DNA of 64,000 bases from Bacteroidota bacterium (GCA_023251435.1 JAHEYU010000010.1:1-64000), one strand, 5' to 3'. Shown: positions 35,158 through 43,366, counted from the stretch's first letter. The notes: generated by a model not told the origin, from the letters alone. Program-made: numbers and translations.

Positions 35158-35808
35158 ATGGAAAACACAGATATCATAAATCTTTGGAAATCTTACGACA
35201 AAAAGTTGGAAGAAAACCTTGTTCTCAACAAGAAAAATGCAGCAGACATTACCCATTTAAAGGTTCAGACTTTACTACAATCGATGAAACCATTGAAAGT
35301 ATTTACAATTTTTATCGGCATTTTATGGATTGGCTTTATCGATACCCTGATTATTAGTTCATTTCACATTGGCAGTCCTTATTTTCTGATTTCGGCAATT
35401 ATTCAAGTGGTGCTCACTAAATTGGCAATTGGAATCTATCTCTATCAGCTAATTCTCATTCATACGGTTGATATTAGCGAGCCGATATTGAATACGCAGG
35501 AGAAATTATCCCGATTGAAATCATCATCATTATGGGTAACCCGACTGCTTTTTCTTCAACTTCCGGTTTGGACGACCTTTTACCTGAACGAAAGTATGCT
35601 GACAAACGGAAATATATGGCTATACATGATGCAATTTCTTGTGACTTTATCATTTTCGTACATTGCAATTTGGCTCTTTTTCAACATCAGGTATGAGAAT
35701 AGAGATAAAAAATGGTTTCGCTTAATTTTCGAGGGAAAAGAATGGACTCCGGTATTAAAATCAATAGCGCTTTACAAAGAAATTGAAGAATTTAAACAGT
35801 CTGAATAA
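35158..35808 (+). CDS. Membrane protein in ECF sigma operon
   Basis: 216 residues: a cytoplasmic N-terminus (about 1-42, 'DIINLWKSYDKKLEENLVLN'), then four predicted transmembrane helices (about 43-65, 72-97, 122-140, 150-172), then a short charged tail. There is no recognised anti-sigma motif. The gene lies 21 bp after the sigma gene, and the N-terminal helical segment could bind the sigma factor, making it a candidate anti-sigma factor (inference). No enzyme signature was seen. Confidence 0.7.
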   Translation: MENTDIINLWKSYDKKLEENLVLNKKNAADITHLKVQTLLQSMKPLKVFTIFIGILWIGFIDTLIISSFHIGSPYFLISAIIQVVLTKLAIGIYLYQLILIHTVDISEPILNTQEKLSRLKSSSLWVTRLLFLQLPVWTTFYLNESMLTNGNIWLYMMQFLVTLSFSYIAIWLFFNIRYENRDKKWFRLIFEGKEWTPVLKSIALYKEIEEFKQSE

Positions 35809-36008
35809 TGACGAAACTTATCGTGCAGCACCAATTAATGCTTCAGTTTTAATCTGCATTGAACCTGCCGAAATAAATCTCAGTCGGTTCCAATAAATTG
35901 CAACTGCGTTTTTTTACTGTTAAGGCAGTATTTATTAAGACTTTCATTATCTTCATGCTTCAATTCAGCCAATATTACTTCTAGGACAGTATTTTATCGA
36001 TGATTGTG

Positions 36009-36039
36009 TTGCACCTAAAATTCAAAATCCCTACATTTA
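36009..36039 (+). promoter_or_regulatory. Predicted promoter of the hipBST-like operon
   Basis: TTG at 36009-36011 and TACATTTA at 36032-36039, 20 nt apart, fit the Bacteroidota housekeeping promoter (TTG near -33, TAnnTTTG near -7). The HTH gene starts 20 bp downstream, so the same region should contain its operator. Confidence 0.5.
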
Positions 36040-36058
36040 CTGCTATAACAATAGAATT

Positions 36059-36295
36059 ATGCTTGAACCTAAAGTATTGGCAACTGTAATAAAAAAGCAT
36101 CGGAAAGCTGCAGGCCTTAGTCAGCTTCAGTTAGCGGAAATGGCAGGCGTGGGGAAAACTGTTGTCTTTGACCTTGAAAAAGGAAAAGAAACCATTCAAC
36201 TGAATACTTTGCGAAAAATACTGGTGGTGCTAAACATTAAAGTTCAGCTAACCAGTCCTTTTATGGATCAAATTGTAACTGATGAGAACAGCTAA
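36059..36295 (+). CDS. hipB: HipB-like HTH regulator (antitoxin-side component)
   Basis: 78 residues with a Cro/C1-type helix-turn-helix (about 7-60, 'HRKAAGLSQLQLAEMAGVGK', 'VFDLEKGKETIQLNTLRKIL'). In Hip loci this protein binds the operator and represses the operon. Its stop overlaps the next start by 14 nt. Gene order (HTH, small HipA N-domain, kinase) matches HipBST rather than two-gene HipBA. Confidence 0.88.
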   Translation: MLEPKVLATVIKKHRKAAGLSQLQLAEMAGVGKTVVFDLEKGKETIQLNTLRKILVVLNIKVQLTSPFMDQIVTDENS

Positions 36296-36596
36296 AGTTT
36301 TTGTTAACGATATCGTAGCAGGTATTCTTACTGAATTGGAATACGGTAAAAAATACCGTTTCGAATACATTATAGACTATACCGGAACTCCTGTTTCTCT
36401 AACATTACCAATAAACCGATCGGTATTTGAATTTGATTCATTTCCACCTTTTTTTGATGGTTTGCTTCCTGAAGGTTACCAATTGGAAGGCCTGTTAAAA
36501 TTCGGGAAAATAGATCGCAATGATGTATTCTCGCAAATTGTAGCTGTAGGTGACGATCTGGTCGGAAATGTAACAGTAAAGGAAATGACCCAATGA
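36282..36596 (+). CDS. hipS: HipS-like stand-alone HipA N-subdomain
   Basis: 104 residues corresponding only to the HipA N-subdomain 1: 'AKVFVNDIVAGILTELEYGK', 'FEYIIDYTGTPVSLTLPI' and 'FDSFPPFFDGLLPEGYQLE'. In E. coli HipBST the separate HipS protein is the antitoxin that neutralises the kinase HipT. There is no sign of a frameshift: it has its own ATG, and its stop overlaps the kinase start as ATGA. Confidence 0.85.
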   Translation: MRTAKVFVNDIVAGILTELEYGKKYRFEYIIDYTGTPVSLTLPINRSVFEFDSFPPFFDGLLPEGYQLEGLLKFGKIDRNDVFSQIVAVGDDLVGNVTVKEMTQ

Positions 36597-37534
36597 ATCG
36601 CTGTCCAATCATATACAATGAATTTTGCGAAAGCCTTTACAGCGAAAAAGGGCTAAAGCGTCTGTCTCCGTCATTAAAGACACTTGGCTTGCTTAATTAT
36701 ACCGCCGAAGAATTGCGTGTCGAAGCCATGCAAAGAGCATCCAAAATGTCCATTCAGGGAGTTCAGCCAAAACTTAGCGCTATTCTGAATATCAAAGATG
36801 GCCTTTTCGAAATTGTGGACATAGGCGGACGATATATTTTGAAACCCCAGCACCAATTTTTTCCTGAACTTCCGCAAAATGAAGATCTAACCATGAGGCT
36901 TGCTGAAAGCATCGGCATTGAAATTCCACTTCACGGCCTTGTTTATTCAAAAGATCATTCACTGACCTATTTCATCCGGCGTTTCGACAGGAAAGGGCAA
37001 AAAGATAAGGTTGCAGTGGAAGATTTTGCACAATTGGCAGGAATGAGCCGGGATACCAAATACAATTATTCCATGGAAAAACTGGTGAAACTGATAGATG
37101 ATTTTTGTACTTTTCCTGCCATTGAAAAAGCAAGACTTTTTAAACTTGTACTCTTCAATTACCTGGTAGGAAATGAAGATATGCACCTCAAAAATTATTC
37201 GGTAATCATTCATAAAGGTAAAGTTGAACTGTCAACGGCATACGATCTGCTCAATTCGTCCATCGTTTTAAGAGGTGATATTGAGGAAATTGCTTTATCA
37301 TTGAAAGGAAAAAAAAGCAATCTTAACCGGGATACTTTGGTTAATTATTTTGGTAAGGAACGCTGTAACTTAACCGACAAAGTCATTGAGAATATATTAA
37401 AAACCATTCAGTTTGAATTGCCTTTATGGGTAAAATTGATTGAAATTAGTTTCTTGTCGGATGAAATGAAGGAAAAATACAGCACCCTTCTCCAAAAAAG
37501 AATTGGTATTTTAGGACTTGGCAACACTCAATGA
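36593..37534 (+). CDS. hipT: HipT-like Ser/Thr kinase toxin
   Basis: 313 residues covering the HipA kinase core without the N-subdomain. The Gly-rich loop 'KMSIQGVQPKLS' contains Ser53, the likely autophosphorylation-type position. The catalytic block 'GNEDMHLKNYS' (Asp196) and the metal-binding 'AYDLLNSS' (Asp218) are intact. HipT of E. coli phosphorylates tryptophanyl-tRNA synthetase, and HipA phosphorylates GltX; the target here is unknown. It is last gene of the operon. Confidence 0.87.
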   Translation: MNRCPIIYNEFCESLYSEKGLKRLSPSLKTLGLLNYTAEELRVEAMQRASKMSIQGVQPKLSAILNIKDGLFEIVDIGGRYILKPQHQFFPELPQNEDLTMRLAESIGIEIPLHGLVYSKDHSLTYFIRRFDRKGQKDKVAVEDFAQLAGMSRDTKYNYSMEKLVKLIDDFCTFPAIEKARLFKLVLFNYLVGNEDMHLKNYSVIIHKGKVELSTAYDLLNSSIVLRGDIEEIALSLKGKKSNLNRDTLVNYFGKERCNLTDKVIENILKTIQFELPLWVKLIEISFLSDEMKEKYSTLLQKRIGILGLGNTQ

Positions 37535-37601
37535 AAAGATAGTTTGGATACATATCCAGTTCCATCTGTGACATTTTCAGTTATTCGATTACCAAGCTGA
37601 C

Positions 37602-37680
37602 TCACATTTTCTCATTTTCTCCCCTTCTCCCCTTCTCCCAGTCTCCCCCTCGCCTTTTCTCCCTGTCTCCCCGTCGTTCT
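37602..37680 (-). repeat. Polypurine G-rich tract
   Basis: The plus strand has about 78 bp of almost pure pyrimidine made of CTCCCC/TTCTCC units. On the minus strand this gives GGGG, GGG, GGGGG, GGG, GGGG and GGGG runs separated by short A/G linkers. It lies just downstream of the minus-strand ydcF-like gene and could form a G-quadruplex or a strand-slippage tract. Confidence 0.55.
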
Positions 37681-38407
37681 AAATCCACCCTCTCAATTTG
37701 TAGTAAGTAAGCGCGGCCATTTCCCGTGCAATCAAAATTTCGTATTTCAGATGGTTCCAGAACTGGTACCTAACTGCAGTGTTGCCGCCAATATCAGGAA
37801 CGAGCAATTTATCTCCGCCCAACTTGTCGTCCTCAAAAAAGAGATCGGCTTCGATGGCATTTTCGAAAGCTGGCAATGCGCTTACTTTGGTGAACCCGAC
37901 CTTTTTAAAGACCAATACCGCCCGTCGCATGTGTTCGGGTGAGGTAACCAGTAAAATCGATTTTTCAGGAAGATTTAACGAATTAAATTGCTGCAATTGA
38001 ATGGCCTGAGATCTTGTGTTGGTGCCATTTTCTTCATACAAAAATCGGTTACGGTCAATTCCTTTGGCAATCAGTTCGGCAGCAACCAAGCGGGCAGTGC
38101 TGGCCGAATCGGCAGAATTTCCGGGAATGGAAATCACTATTTGACTTTCGGGTGCTTCGGTTGCTGCCCAGTGTACATAAAATGCCCGCATCAGGTTCGA
38201 TTCGCTGGGCATTCCGCCTCCGCCTAATAAAACAATGTAATCTGGCTTCCCGGTAATTTTCGACTGACTGGTTCCCAGCCAGTAATACCCCCAATAAGGC
38301 CAGGTAGTGAAACTTATAATCAGCATCGCGAGAAACAATATTCCAAAAGCAACAAACAATGCGCGAAGTAACGCCCAACTTCGCTTAAAAATAGTCCGTT
38401 TTGCCAT
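37679..38407 (-). CDS. YdcF/SanA-family membrane protein (DUF218)
   Basis: 242 residues. One N-terminal transmembrane helix (about 15-37) is followed by a DUF218 domain: 'DYIVLLGGGGMPSESNLMRA', 'NSADSASTARLVAAELIAKG', 'EENGTNTRSQAIQL' and 'ILLVTSPEHMRRAVLVF'. ElyC/SanA relatives act in envelope integrity and peptidoglycan precursor metabolism; YdcF binds SAM in vitro. The specific function is unknown. Its 3' end runs into the G-rich tract at 37602-37680. Confidence 0.87.
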   Translation of the reverse strand: MAKRTIFKRSWALLRALFVAFGILFLAMLIISFTTWPYWGYYWLGTSQSKITGKPDYIVLLGGGGMPSESNLMRAFYVHWAATEAPESQIVISIPGNSADSASTARLVAAELIAKGIDRNRFLYEENGTNTRSQAIQLQQFNSLNLPEKSILLVTSPEHMRRAVLVFKKVGFTKVSALPAFENAIEADLFFEDDKLGGDKLLVPDIGGNTAVRYQFWNHLKYEILIAREMAALTYYKLRGWI

Positions 38408-38540
38408 AGGTGAATTAATCAGTAAAAGCCTAAAGTTAGGGAAATTTCCAGATTCGCTTCAGTATTGAAAATAATAGGTAGTTTTGGATTGAAATGCCAG
38501 CTAAAATGCATTTACAAATGGACAATTTTATCGAATAAAA

Positions 38541-39182
38541 ATGAAATACAGGTTTCTGATCGCATTCCTTTTATTACTATCAACTGCATCATTTGCGCAG
38601 AATACCGACATTCAGTTGCTTCGTTTTATTCATTCCCCGAACATCGAGCGCAGCGATAATATCATGAAGTTCATCTCAAATTCGAACTATGGAGTGGTGA
38701 TGGGAATTCCTGTCAGCATCGGAATTGCCGGATTGATCAGACATGACGACAAACTGATTAACACTGCCTGCCAGATTGTTGTTGCCAATGCAATCAATAT
38801 GGGAGCTACTTCTGCATTAAAACATACGATTAACCGCGAACGGCCTTTTCTGACTTATACAGACATTATCAATAAGGTTGATGAAGACAGTCCTTCTTTT
38901 CCATCCGGCCATACTTCCAGCGCTTTTGCAACAGCTACCTCGCTGAGCCTGAACTTTCCCCAATGGTACGTCGTTGTTCCGTCGTATCTTTGGGCCGGAA
39001 CTGTTGGATACTCGCGGATGCACCTTGGTGTACACTATCCCGGCGATGTTTTGGGTGGGATAATTACCGGAGCCGGAAGCGCTTTCCTGACCTTCAAACT
39101 GAATAAATGGATCAATAAATCACATGCAAAAAAACATGAACAACGAGAAAGGCGGACTGATAAAGCGCTTAAAAAGTTTTAA
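38541..39182 (+). CDS. PAP2-family phosphatase
   Basis: 213 residues with a signal peptide (about 1-19) and several membrane helices. The acid phosphatase signature is complete: 'KHTINRERP' (K-x6-RP), 'FPSGHTSS' (PSGH) and 'SRMHLGVHYPGD' (SR-x5-H-x3-D). Likely substrates are lipid phosphates such as undecaprenyl pyrophosphate, phosphatidylglycerol phosphate or lipid A phosphate. The lysine-rich C-terminus overlaps the diacylglycerol-kinase-like gene by about 50 nt, suggesting linked lipid-phosphate metabolism. Confidence 0.9.
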   Translation: MKYRFLIAFLLLLSTASFAQNTDIQLLRFIHSPNIERSDNIMKFISNSNYGVVMGIPVSIGIAGLIRHDDKLINTACQIVVANAINMGATSALKHTINRERPFLTYTDIINKVDEDSPSFPSGHTSSAFATATSLSLNFPQWYVVVPSYLWAGTVGYSRMHLGVHYPGDVLGGIITGAGSAFLTFKLNKWINKSHAKKHEQRERRTDKALKKF

Positions 39183-39522
39183 GTATGCGTTTACAGGCAT
39201 TTACGAACTTGTTAAATCGGAACCCAATGCACGGATTCATTTGATAGCAACGATTGCTGCCGTTGCCGCCGGATTTTTCCTTCGGATATCGAATGGTGAA
39301 TGGTGCGTTATTTTAATTGTGATTGCACTTGTTTGGGCTGCCGAAGCCTTTAATACCATCATCGAAAAACTTGTTGACCATTTATTTCCTGAATATCATG
39401 AAACCGCAAGAGTTGTCAAAGATGTTGCCGCCGGAGCTGTTCTGGTTTGTGCCCTTGTGGCTTTGGCTTGCGGAGTGATTGTTTTCCTTCCCAAATTAAT
39501 TTCAATTAGCGGTTACCATTGA
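39124..39522 (+). CDS. dgkA: DgkA-type diacylglycerol/undecaprenol kinase
   Basis: 132 residues (128 if the ATG at 39136 is used) with three transmembrane helices and the DgkA signature: 'SFKYAFTGIYELVKSEPNAR', 'HLIATIAAVAAGFFL' and 'VWAAEAFNTIIEKLVDHLFP', with the conserved Glu/Asn pair in 'EAFNTIIE'. Members phosphorylate diacylglycerol (Gram-negative) or undecaprenol (Gram-positive); which lipid is used here is not predictable. It overlaps the PAP2 phosphatase gene. Confidence 0.9.
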   Translation: MQKNMNNEKGGLIKRLKSFKYAFTGIYELVKSEPNARIHLIATIAAVAAGFFLRISNGEWCVILIVIALVWAAEAFNTIIEKLVDHLFPEYHETARVVKDVAAGAVLVCALVALACGVIVFLPKLISISGYH

Positions 39523-39607
39523 TCATTCCTGAAAAAATGCCATTTATCCTGCCATTTTGAGCAATTATCACACCTGCCAACCGGATCAGTGTTGGCATAA
39601 ATCAAGA

Positions 39608-39635
39608 AATCCCGGCTGTCTCAACAACCGGGATT
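39608..39635. terminator. Hairpin at the 3' side of the aldose epimerase gene
   Basis: AATCCCGG (39608-39615) pairs perfectly with CCGGGATT (39628-39635) around a 12-nt loop, between the convergent dgkA-like and galM-like genes. Neither side has a strong T-run, so it may be a weak bidirectional terminator or an mRNA-end hairpin. Confidence 0.4.
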
Positions 39636-39691
39636 CTATATGTTATAGATGTCAATTTTTACTGAAAACTGAGACTGAACGCTGTAAACTT

Positions 39692-40837
39692 TTACTGCTT
39701 CACCGTGAACTTGTAAATCGTGGTCGATTTCAATGTTTCACCCGGTTTCAGCAAAGTATTCGGGAAATTTGCGTGATGTGGAGAATCAGGATAATGTTGA
39801 GTTTCAAGGCAAATACCATTGCGGTAATTGTACGGATTTCCACGTTTTCCGATGATGTTTCCTTTCAGAAAATTACCGGTATAAAGCTGAACGGCTGGTT
39901 CGGTGGTGAAACATTCCATGTAACGGCCAGAAACCGGTTCGTACAAACTGGCGCAGAAAGTCATTTCATTGCCGTTCTGATCTTTGTTCAGGATGTAATT
40001 GTGGTCGTAACCGCCACCCATGCGAAGCTGCGGCATTGGGTCTTCAATGCGCGAGCCAATGGTTTGAGGAGTTGTAAAATCCATGGCAGTTCCGCGAATA
40101 TCAACAATTTCACCAGTAGGAATCAAAGTTGAGTCGCCTACTGCTGTTGAAGAGTTGGCGTCAACAACCAAAATATGATCCAAAATGTTGCCCATTCCTT
40201 CGCCTTTCAGGTTAAAATAAACATGGTTCGTCAAATTGAAATAGCAAGATTTGTCGGTTGTTGCTTCGTAATCAATTTTCAAACCATTGTCTTTGGTCAG
40301 GGTATAGGTTACTTTAACATTTTTATTGCCAGGGAAACCCCATTCGCCGTCAGGACTAACAAGTGACATTTCAACTGCAGGACCGTCGGCAGACTGAACT
40401 TCTTTGGCATCCCATACCTGGCGGTAAAAGCTTTCGGGGCCAGAATGCAAACAGGCGTTGTGGTTGTTTTTTGGCAATTGGTAAACAACTCCGTCAATTT
40501 CGAACTGGGCATTTGCAATACGGTTGGCATAAGGCCCAACAACTGCACCCTGACCGGCATCGCCTGCCACATAGCCATCAATTGAACTGAAACCCAAAGT
40601 AACATCTTCCATTGCACCGTTTTTGTCGGGAGCAAATACCGAAACGATTTTTGCACCGTAATTGGTAAGTGTAACAATGATTCCGCCTTCATTCTTCAGT
40701 GTGAACAAGGTGGTTTGTTTTCCGTTCACTTCCTTTTCGAAATCAGCTTTCGAATAGCTCATGGTAAATTCTTTTTTAGGGGCCGAACACGAAACAATCA
40801 TTCCGGCAATAAGCAACGAACCGATAAATTTTTTCAT
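39692..40837 (-). CDS. Exported aldose 1-epimerase (mutarotase) lipoprotein
   Basis: 381 residues from the ATG at 40837; this start gives a lipoprotein signal with Cys17 ('AGMIVSCSAPKK'). The galactose mutarotase fold is clear: 'LTNYGAKIVSVFAPDKNG', 'VVGPYANRIANAQFEIDG', 'HNACLHSGPESFYRQVWDA' with active-site His, 'NLTNHVYFNL' (second His) and 'GGGYDHNYIL', with the catalytic Glu in 'GICLETQHYPDSP'. It interconverts anomers of aldoses such as galactose or glucose, here outside the cytoplasm. It is monocistronic. Confidence 0.93.
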   Translation of the reverse strand: MKKFIGSLLIAGMIVSCSAPKKEFTMSYSKADFEKEVNGKQTTLFTLKNEGGIIVTLTNYGAKIVSVFAPDKNGAMEDVTLGFSSIDGYVAGDAGQGAVVGPYANRIANAQFEIDGVVYQLPKNNHNACLHSGPESFYRQVWDAKEVQSADGPAVEMSLVSPDGEWGFPGNKNVKVTYTLTKDNGLKIDYEATTDKSCYFNLTNHVYFNLKGEGMGNILDHILVVDANSSTAVGDSTLIPTGEIVDIRGTAMDFTTPQTIGSRIEDPMPQLRMGGGYDHNYILNKDQNGNEMTFCASLYEPVSGRYMECFTTEPAVQLYTGNFLKGNIIGKRGNPYNYRNGICLETQHYPDSPHHANFPNTLLKPGETLKSTTIYKFTVKQ

Positions 40838-40930
40838 ACAAAGGGTAATTTTGAGTTTTTTGAATTTTGAGTCGTAAATATAGAAAATATTTATCTTCAA
40901 TGGCTTTATCACTTATTCGATACTTACGAA

Positions 40931-41127
40931 TCATACGTATTTCCGGTGTAATTCTGCAAGATGTTTTTCTGTATCGAAGTCTTCAATTATAGGGCTGTTT
41001 TCTCCTTCAATCATTGCACTACTCAATTCTTTTAGTTTTTTACCTCTGGCTCCCGAAGTGTTGGGACAAGTTTTGCAAGCTCTTTGACATCCCGAAAGCT
41101 TTCAGCGATTTTTTACGGGGTATTCAT
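40931..41127 (-). pseudogene. Decayed small antitoxin-like gene
   Basis: From ATG at 41127 the frame reads M-N-T-P then TAA, and continues without start as 'KIAESFRDVKELAKLVPTLR'. A one-base shift in the T6/A6 run near 41035-41041 is then needed to continue into 'KKLKELSSAMIEGENSPIIE', 'DFDTEKHLAELHRKYV' and stop at 40931. The joined product resembles small antitoxins of type II toxin-antitoxin pairs. One nonsense codon plus one frameshift indicate decay. The family assignment is tentative. Bases 41128-41259 hold nothing recognisable. Confidence 0.45.
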
Positions 41128-41259
41128 TTTCCTTAATTTTTCCATTCTTTTTGTTCAGTGTCGGAGACGCTTTGCCACTTCAGTCCAAGTCGAACGGTCA
41201 AGTTCGATTTGTCAAGGCATAAAAGTGTCGATTCGAATATTTTTCCCCTTCTTTTCATC

Positions 41260-41565
41260 TCAGTCTTTTTTGTTGCGGTCTTCGCGCTTCAGAATAAAGC
41301 CATCGGAAAGCCAATGTATAATCGTTTTGTTGCTTTCGTAAAGGTCGGAAGAAGACAAGGTTTTTAGGTGAAGAACAATTGATTTTGCTTCGGTAACAGT
41401 CAATTGTTTGCTTTCGTATTTGATTAACAAATAGTGCAGCAAATCGGCTTCAATCAAAACTTCTTCGGTTGCCCGTACAATGGAATCGTCATGGAAATGA
41501 GGATAGTTTTCGTTTCCCAACAATTCGACAAAAGCCCTTTCTAATTTTTCTTCAGTGAACTTCAT
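41260..41565 (-). pseudogene. hsdR: N-terminal fragment of type I restriction subunit HsdR
   Basis: 101 residues starting 'MKFTEEKLERAFVELLGNEN', with 'IVRATEEVLIEADLLHYL', 'IVLHLKTLSSSDLYESNKT' and ending 'SDGFILKREDRNKKD'. This is the extreme N-terminus of HsdR-type subunits, which normally run to about 1000 residues with a nuclease and helicase. Everything after the 'KRED' position is missing. A second, shorter fragment of the same start is at 43410-43478, on the other side of the AbiE pair. The fragment may still be translated but cannot restrict DNA. Confidence 0.75.
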
Positions 41566-41593
41566 TTTTCAGGGGGCTATTTTAATCGTCCAA

Positions 41594-42553
41594 TTAATGT
41601 CTGTTAATCTGGCTTTTATCTTCCTCATTGTACTCAAAAACCGCTTCATCACTCGGTAAAACGCCATAGACTAAATTTTTAAAATCGCCATTGAATGCGA
41701 CCCTTAGTTCATTCCAAACCTGATCTAAATCTTTAAATATCAATGCCTCATTCGGATGGTGAACCAACCACCGATTATTATTCTTGAAACTCGCAATATC
41801 ATCATTAGCTACTTTTAAAAGCATTTCATCAAAAGCAGCTGAATGAAAGAAATTTGAGAACTCCGGTTGCTGTAACAGTTGGTGCAAATCGTAAGTATGT
41901 CTGATCTTTTGCTTTAAATCTTCAATCGGGTTTTCGCCGTAAGAAAACCGGACAAGACTCATAATCTTTTCACAAAGCGTTCTAACAGGCTCTAACACAC
42001 TGACATCAAAGGACTGTAGCCCATATTCCAGTGCAATCTGATCTTGTCCGTTATTTTGCATCATTTCGCCCACCAGAGAATTTAGCTTTTTGGTGGTACA
42101 GGGTTCATAATAACCTAACCAGGTAGCTTCAACCACAATTACATCCCGAACTTGTCCGTAATTTCCCTGAAATTCTTTGTTGTAAGCATGTGCCGTTTTA
42201 CGGTTCATTCCCATTTTATGGGTTAGTCCATCCACTTGAACTTCCGGAAGGACAGAGCTTACCACCTCGCCAATGGTTTTGATTTTTTTGGTAAGCTGGT
42301 TGTTTGATTCACCTTCACGTCTCAAAACCACCAAGTCGATATCTTCCGAAAATCGGTCAATCATTTTGTAGCACTTCGATAAAGCCGTTCCACCTTTGAA
42401 AACGGTGTCGCTTCCTATCGCATGATTGAAAATCGTATGCAAGGCATAAGTAACCCAATAGTCTTTTTCAATAAAAATGGGTAATATCTGCATCCGATCA
42501 GAAGTGAACTGCACCGCCTGCCTGAAAAGGGTCTTATTTTCGTGTAGCCTCAT
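41594..42553 (-). CDS. abiEii: AbiEii-type nucleotidyltransferase toxin
   Basis: 319 residues from the ATG at 42553, which overlaps the antitoxin stop as ATGA (an ATG 12 nt upstream is also in frame). The AbiEii/AbiGii nucleotidyltransferase core is 'DTVFKGGTALSKCYKMIDRF' followed by 'SEDIDLVV' (Asp71, Asp73). 'IFIEKDYWVTYALHTIF' is the family's N-terminal block. Type IV AbiE toxins transfer nucleotides, for example onto tRNA acceptor ends, to stop growth during phage infection. It is the second gene of an AbiE operon lying between hsdR fragments. Confidence 0.9.
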   Translation of the reverse strand: MRLHENKTLFRQAVQFTSDRMQILPIFIEKDYWVTYALHTIFNHAIGSDTVFKGGTALSKCYKMIDRFSEDIDLVVLRREGESNNQLTKKIKTIGEVVSSVLPEVQVDGLTHKMGMNRKTAHAYNKEFQGNYGQVRDVIVVEATWLGYYEPCTTKKLNSLVGEMMQNNGQDQIALEYGLQSFDVSVLEPVRTLCEKIMSLVRFSYGENPIEDLKQKIRHTYDLHQLLQQPEFSNFFHSAAFDEMLLKVANDDIASFKNNNRWLVHHPNEALIFKDLDQVWNELRVAFNGDFKNLVYGVLPSDEAVFEYNEEDKSQINRH

Positions 42554-43275
42554 ACGATGTTCCATTTTTCGGTGGTGCTGAGTACTTTGCCTACACCTGC
42601 CAGTTTATATTTGGTGATTGGGTTTAGTGTTTTGCGAAGCTGTTCGGTTAATGTACTTTCTTGCAACTCATCGAACAAGGCTCCCAATATGGCTTTGGTT
42701 ACTGGTGGATACTTTAATGCCAGTCGAACCAGAGTACTTTTGTCTTTATCCGATAAATTTTCAAGAATGGCTAACAGGCGCTTACAGGTTGATTCTATTG
42801 TGGCATCGGGTATTTTTTTGATATAGCGAACAGCATCCAGTATCTGAAGTAAAGGAATATATTCTTTGGTGATGGTGTTTTTTTGTTTGATAAAAGAAAT
42901 GGCGTAACGTTCGCGTTTGAAATTGGGCCGGATTTCGTTTTTGCCAATCTGTATGGTATTGCTTACCTGAGTGGTAAAGCCAAGTTGATTGTAAATGCTG
43001 TAACCGGTAAGGTAACCGGTAATTTTTCCATCATCCTCCAATAAATCTTTTACCACTTGTGCCTGTTTTGGTTGCAGGTTGCCAAAAGGTGTGTTTTCGG
43101 GTTTGTAGTATTTGCCTTTTGATAGCTTGGCTATTTTACCCGATTCTACCATTCTGTTGAGCGCTTTTATCACCGCTTCCTTTTTATTCACCTCGGTAAC
43201 AAAATCGGCATAGGTGAACACATAGCCTTTCGGAAGTCTATCTATGGTAGTTGCTATGTAATCAGATACTTTCAT
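42550..43275 (-). CDS. abiEi: AbiEi-type antitoxin / DUF6088 transcriptional regulator
   Basis: 241 residues. An N-terminal winged-helix domain (about 1-60, 'PKGYVFTYADFVTEVNKKEA', 'KALNRMVESGKIAKLSKGKY') precedes a DUF6088/AbiEi C-terminal domain. AbiEi antitoxins repress their own operon by binding inverted repeats and neutralise AbiEii. A 12-bp inverted repeat lies 30 bp upstream (43305-43338). The stop overlaps the toxin start. Confidence 0.88.
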   Translation of the reverse strand: MKVSDYIATTIDRLPKGYVFTYADFVTEVNKKEAVIKALNRMVESGKIAKLSKGKYYKPENTPFGNLQPKQAQVVKDLLEDDGKITGYLTGYSIYNQLGFTTQVSNTIQIGKNEIRPNFKRERYAISFIKQKNTITKEYIPLLQILDAVRYIKKIPDATIESTCKRLLAILENLSDKDKSTLVRLALKYPPVTKAILGALFDELQESTLTEQLRKTLNPITKYKLAGVGKVLSTTEKWNIV

Positions 43276-43304
43276 TGTTTTATAGTTACCACAAATATAA
43301 TAGT

Positions 43305-43338
43305 TTTGTCCAGTTTATTATTTAAAAAACTGGACAAA
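43305..43338 (-). promoter_or_regulatory. Predicted AbiEi operator and promoter
   Basis: TTTGTCCAGTTT (43305-43316) and AAACTGGACAAA (43327-43338) form a perfect 12-bp inverted repeat with a 10-bp spacer, so centres are 22 bp (two helical turns) apart. On the minus strand TATATTTG follows it and fits the -7 box TAnnTTTG, 20-25 bp before the abiEi ATG. This fits autoregulation by AbiEi binding. Confidence 0.65.
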
Positions 43339-43366
43339 TTTTGAATCTATTTGGTATTGTCAGTTA

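Noticed and set aside
36282-37534. Reading the hipS and hipT genes as one frameshifted hipA
   Set aside because: Both parts have good starts, compact overlap and lengths typical of the natural three-gene form.
39557-40132. 191-codon plus-strand ORF
   Set aside because: It is antisense to the clear aldose epimerase gene and shows no family match.
41084-41341. Plus-strand ORF of 85 codons in the decayed region
   Set aside because: Overlaps the minus-strand remnants of hsdR and the antitoxin-like gene, which explain the sequence better.
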